A stretch of 64,000 bases of DNA. Origin: RPQJ01 sp963700045. GTDB taxonomy: Bacteria; Pseudomonadota; Gammaproteobacteria; Steroidobacterales; Steroidobacteraceae. The first letter of the stretch is position 1. Every line of letters begins with the position of its first letter. Location: assembly GCA_963700045.1 (NCBI GenBank), contig CAVOWK010000015.1, forward strand, positions 62,001-126,000, given 5' to 3'. The position numbers and the translations under genes are program-made. Of the stretch, positions 62,879 through 64,000 are shown piece after piece. Below the pieces are notes generated by a model, which saw only the letters and a list, made by a program, of their open reading frames with translations, was not told the DNA's origin and did no database searches.

Positions 62879-63590
62879 GTGCATCTCACCGTCTCGGTGC
62901 TCGGCCTCGCCACCTTCGGCGCCTCGCTGCTCGCGGAGCGTGGTTCTACGTCATTGTGCTGGGCCGAGCGCCGGCGATTGGTCCGCCTGGGCCATTCCCG
63001 CCGACATCGCGCTGTTCACGGGGTTCGCGGCGCACCACAGCGTCATGGCCAGGACAGCAGCGAAGGCGTGGTTGACCCGTCTCGTGCCCGTGCACCTGGA
63101 GCGCTCCCTCTACGTGTGGACCGCCAACCTGCTGTTCATCACGGTGTGCTGGCTCTGGCTGCCGGTTCCCGGGATCACCTGGCCGGTCGAGGGGCCGGCG
63201 CGGGTAGCCTCAACGGCCTCCAGGCCGCGGGGCTCGCGATCACGCTGGCCAGCGCACGCCTGCTGGACGTGTTCGACCTGGGCGGCGTGCGGCAGGTCCT
63301 GGCGGCCAGACGCGGCAGCGTCGTGCGGCCACACGTGGCCGCGGGCACCATCACCCGCGGCGGCCCGTTCGGTTGGGTGCGCCACCCGATCTACCTGGGC
63401 TGGCTGTTGATGACGCTGGCGGCTCCCACGATGACCGCGGGCCGGCTCGTGTTCGCGCTGGTGAGTTCGCTGTACCTGCTCATCGCGATCCCGTGGGAGG
63501 AACGCTCGCTGGCTGCCGAACACGGGCAGGCCTACCGCGACTACCAGCGAATGGTCCCGTGGCGCGGTGCCCTGGGTGTATTGAGGGGAC
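62879..63590 (+). pseudogene. ICMT/NnrU-like membrane methyltransferase, multiply frameshifted
   Basis: Homology to isoprenylcysteine-methyltransferase-like (MddA/NnrU-like) proteins jumps between frames: LTVSVLGLATFGASLL (to about 62935), WFYVIVLG (about 62940-62963), AIPADIALFTGFAAHHSVMA through WTANLLFITVCWLWLPVPG (to about 63200), then LNGLQAAGLAITLASARLLD to the SAM-binding end with RHPIYLGW, IPWEERSLAAEHGQAYRDYQ and MVPW. At least three frame changes are needed. The full set of conserved motifs survives, so it is either a very recent pseudogene or a sequence-error case. GTG at 62879 is only a guess at the start. Confidence 0.7.
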
Positions 63591-63895
63591 ACGTGAGCCC
63601 GGCCAGCGAAACCGCGATTCGCCGTGCTTCTGACCCACTCGGGTTTGCATGGCGGTCGTTGCTTGGTCGGGAATCACCTCGAGGCCGATACCACGCGCCC
63701 AGCGAGTGCCCCCGTGAGAAAATGGGCCCCCATGGGTACGCTGCCCCGCGCCGCGTTCGTCTTCCTCACCCTCCGGCCGAGGGTCCTGCCGCAAGACGGC
63801 GGGGACGCGCCTGACGACCCTATCGCCCGGCGTCGCCCGAACGTGCCGACCGCAGGGGAGGTCGCAGACTCGCAGCCCGTCATCGATCGGTAGTC
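63591..63895. other. unassigned stretch before the Lon-type gene
   Basis: About 300 bases with open frames on both strands but no recognisable motif or ribosome-binding site. It should contain the promoter of the following protease gene. Confidence 0.4.
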
Positions 63896-64000
63896 ATGGC
63901 CGACCACGCGCACCATTCGTTGCCTCAGAAACCCCCGTGCTGCCGCTTCGGCAGTCGGTGGTGTTCCCGCTCACCGTCCAGCCGCTGGCCGTCAACCGGC
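63896..64000 (+). CDS. lon: Lon-type ATP-dependent protease, N-terminal fragment with frame change
   Basis: ATG at 63896 gives MADHAHHSLPQ; the family N terminus PVLPLRQSVVFPLTVQPL then appears in the next frame, cut by the window edge. VLPLRxxVVFP is the first strand of the Lon substrate-binding domain. A base seems to be missing around 63924-63932, beside the AAACCCCC run. As such genes are normally intact, a sequence error is likely. The rest of the gene lies to the right. Confidence 0.65.
   Translation, partial: MADHAHHSLPQKPPCCRFGSRWCSRSPSSRWPSTG

Overview
The window is GC-rich (roughly two thirds G+C by eye), densely coded, and looks like chromosomal DNA of a free-living Gram-negative bacterium. 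TonB-dependent receptors, outer-membrane proteins, a lipoprotein-type peptidase, TRAP and ABC importers, a GGDEF-EAL protein and a canonical TGTGA-N6-TCACA site all fit a gammaproteobacterium of the Xanthomonadales/Steroidobacterales/Woeseia kind. The taxonomic placement is an inference; no rRNA or tRNA gene was recognised.

Region by region. 1-5.6 kb: two TonB-dependent receptors, the second coupled to a TPR-sulfotransferase. 5.8-9.3 kb: two small membrane proteins, then a minus-strand operon mtnP-mtnA-class II (FucA-like) aldolase, the gene set of the methylthioadenosine 'DHAP shunt'. 9.5-16.1 kb: a periplasmic glycerophosphodiesterase, a flavodoxin-like protein, a TRAP transporter (dctQM on plus, dctP converging on minus) and an APC permease. 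16.2-20.3 kb: a minus-strand metal-uptake locus (ABC permease, binding protein, porin-like outer-membrane protein, small Cys/His membrane protein) in which at least two genes are frameshifted and no ATPase gene is present. 20.4-35.1 kb: thirteen co-directional genes, many with ATGA/GTGA overlaps: aspartic protease, SMP-30, TerB-HIRAN, metallopeptidase, two class III aminotransferases, an aldehyde dehydrogenase, a two-subunit CoA-transferase, an APC permease, an M14-like peptidase, an AmpG-like MFS protein and a sterol-desaturase-type protein. This looks like a peptide/amino-acid catabolic unit. 35.3-40.9 kb: GFA protein, TIR-TolB-TPR protein, an exported protein of unknown function, PolX and a YbhB-type protein preceded by a GGAA repeat. 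40.8-48.8 kb: a complete nine-gene V/A-type ATPase operon, order H-I-K-E-C-F-A-B-D as in Thermus. 49-60.3 kb: a Pcm/erythromycin-esterase fusion with a helical partner, a penicillin-binding endopeptidase, a GGDEF-EAL protein with a CRP/Clp-type site, a DJ-1/PfpI protein, two compositionally biased exported proteins and an M14 carboxypeptidase. 60.5-62.8 kb: a decayed Tn3-family transposon (tnpA and tnpR remnants). 62.9-64 kb: a frameshifted ICMT-type methyltransferase and the start of a Lon-type protease.

A recurring oddity is single-base frame changes, mostly beside short G or C runs, in otherwise well conserved genes (about 16.34, 18.46, 19.26, 33.0, 34.43-34.44, 60.24, 62.27, 62.51, 62.95-63.2 and 63.93 kb). 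Some lie in a true relic (the Tn3 element); others sit in genes that should be functional, so sequence error is a serious alternative to gene decay.
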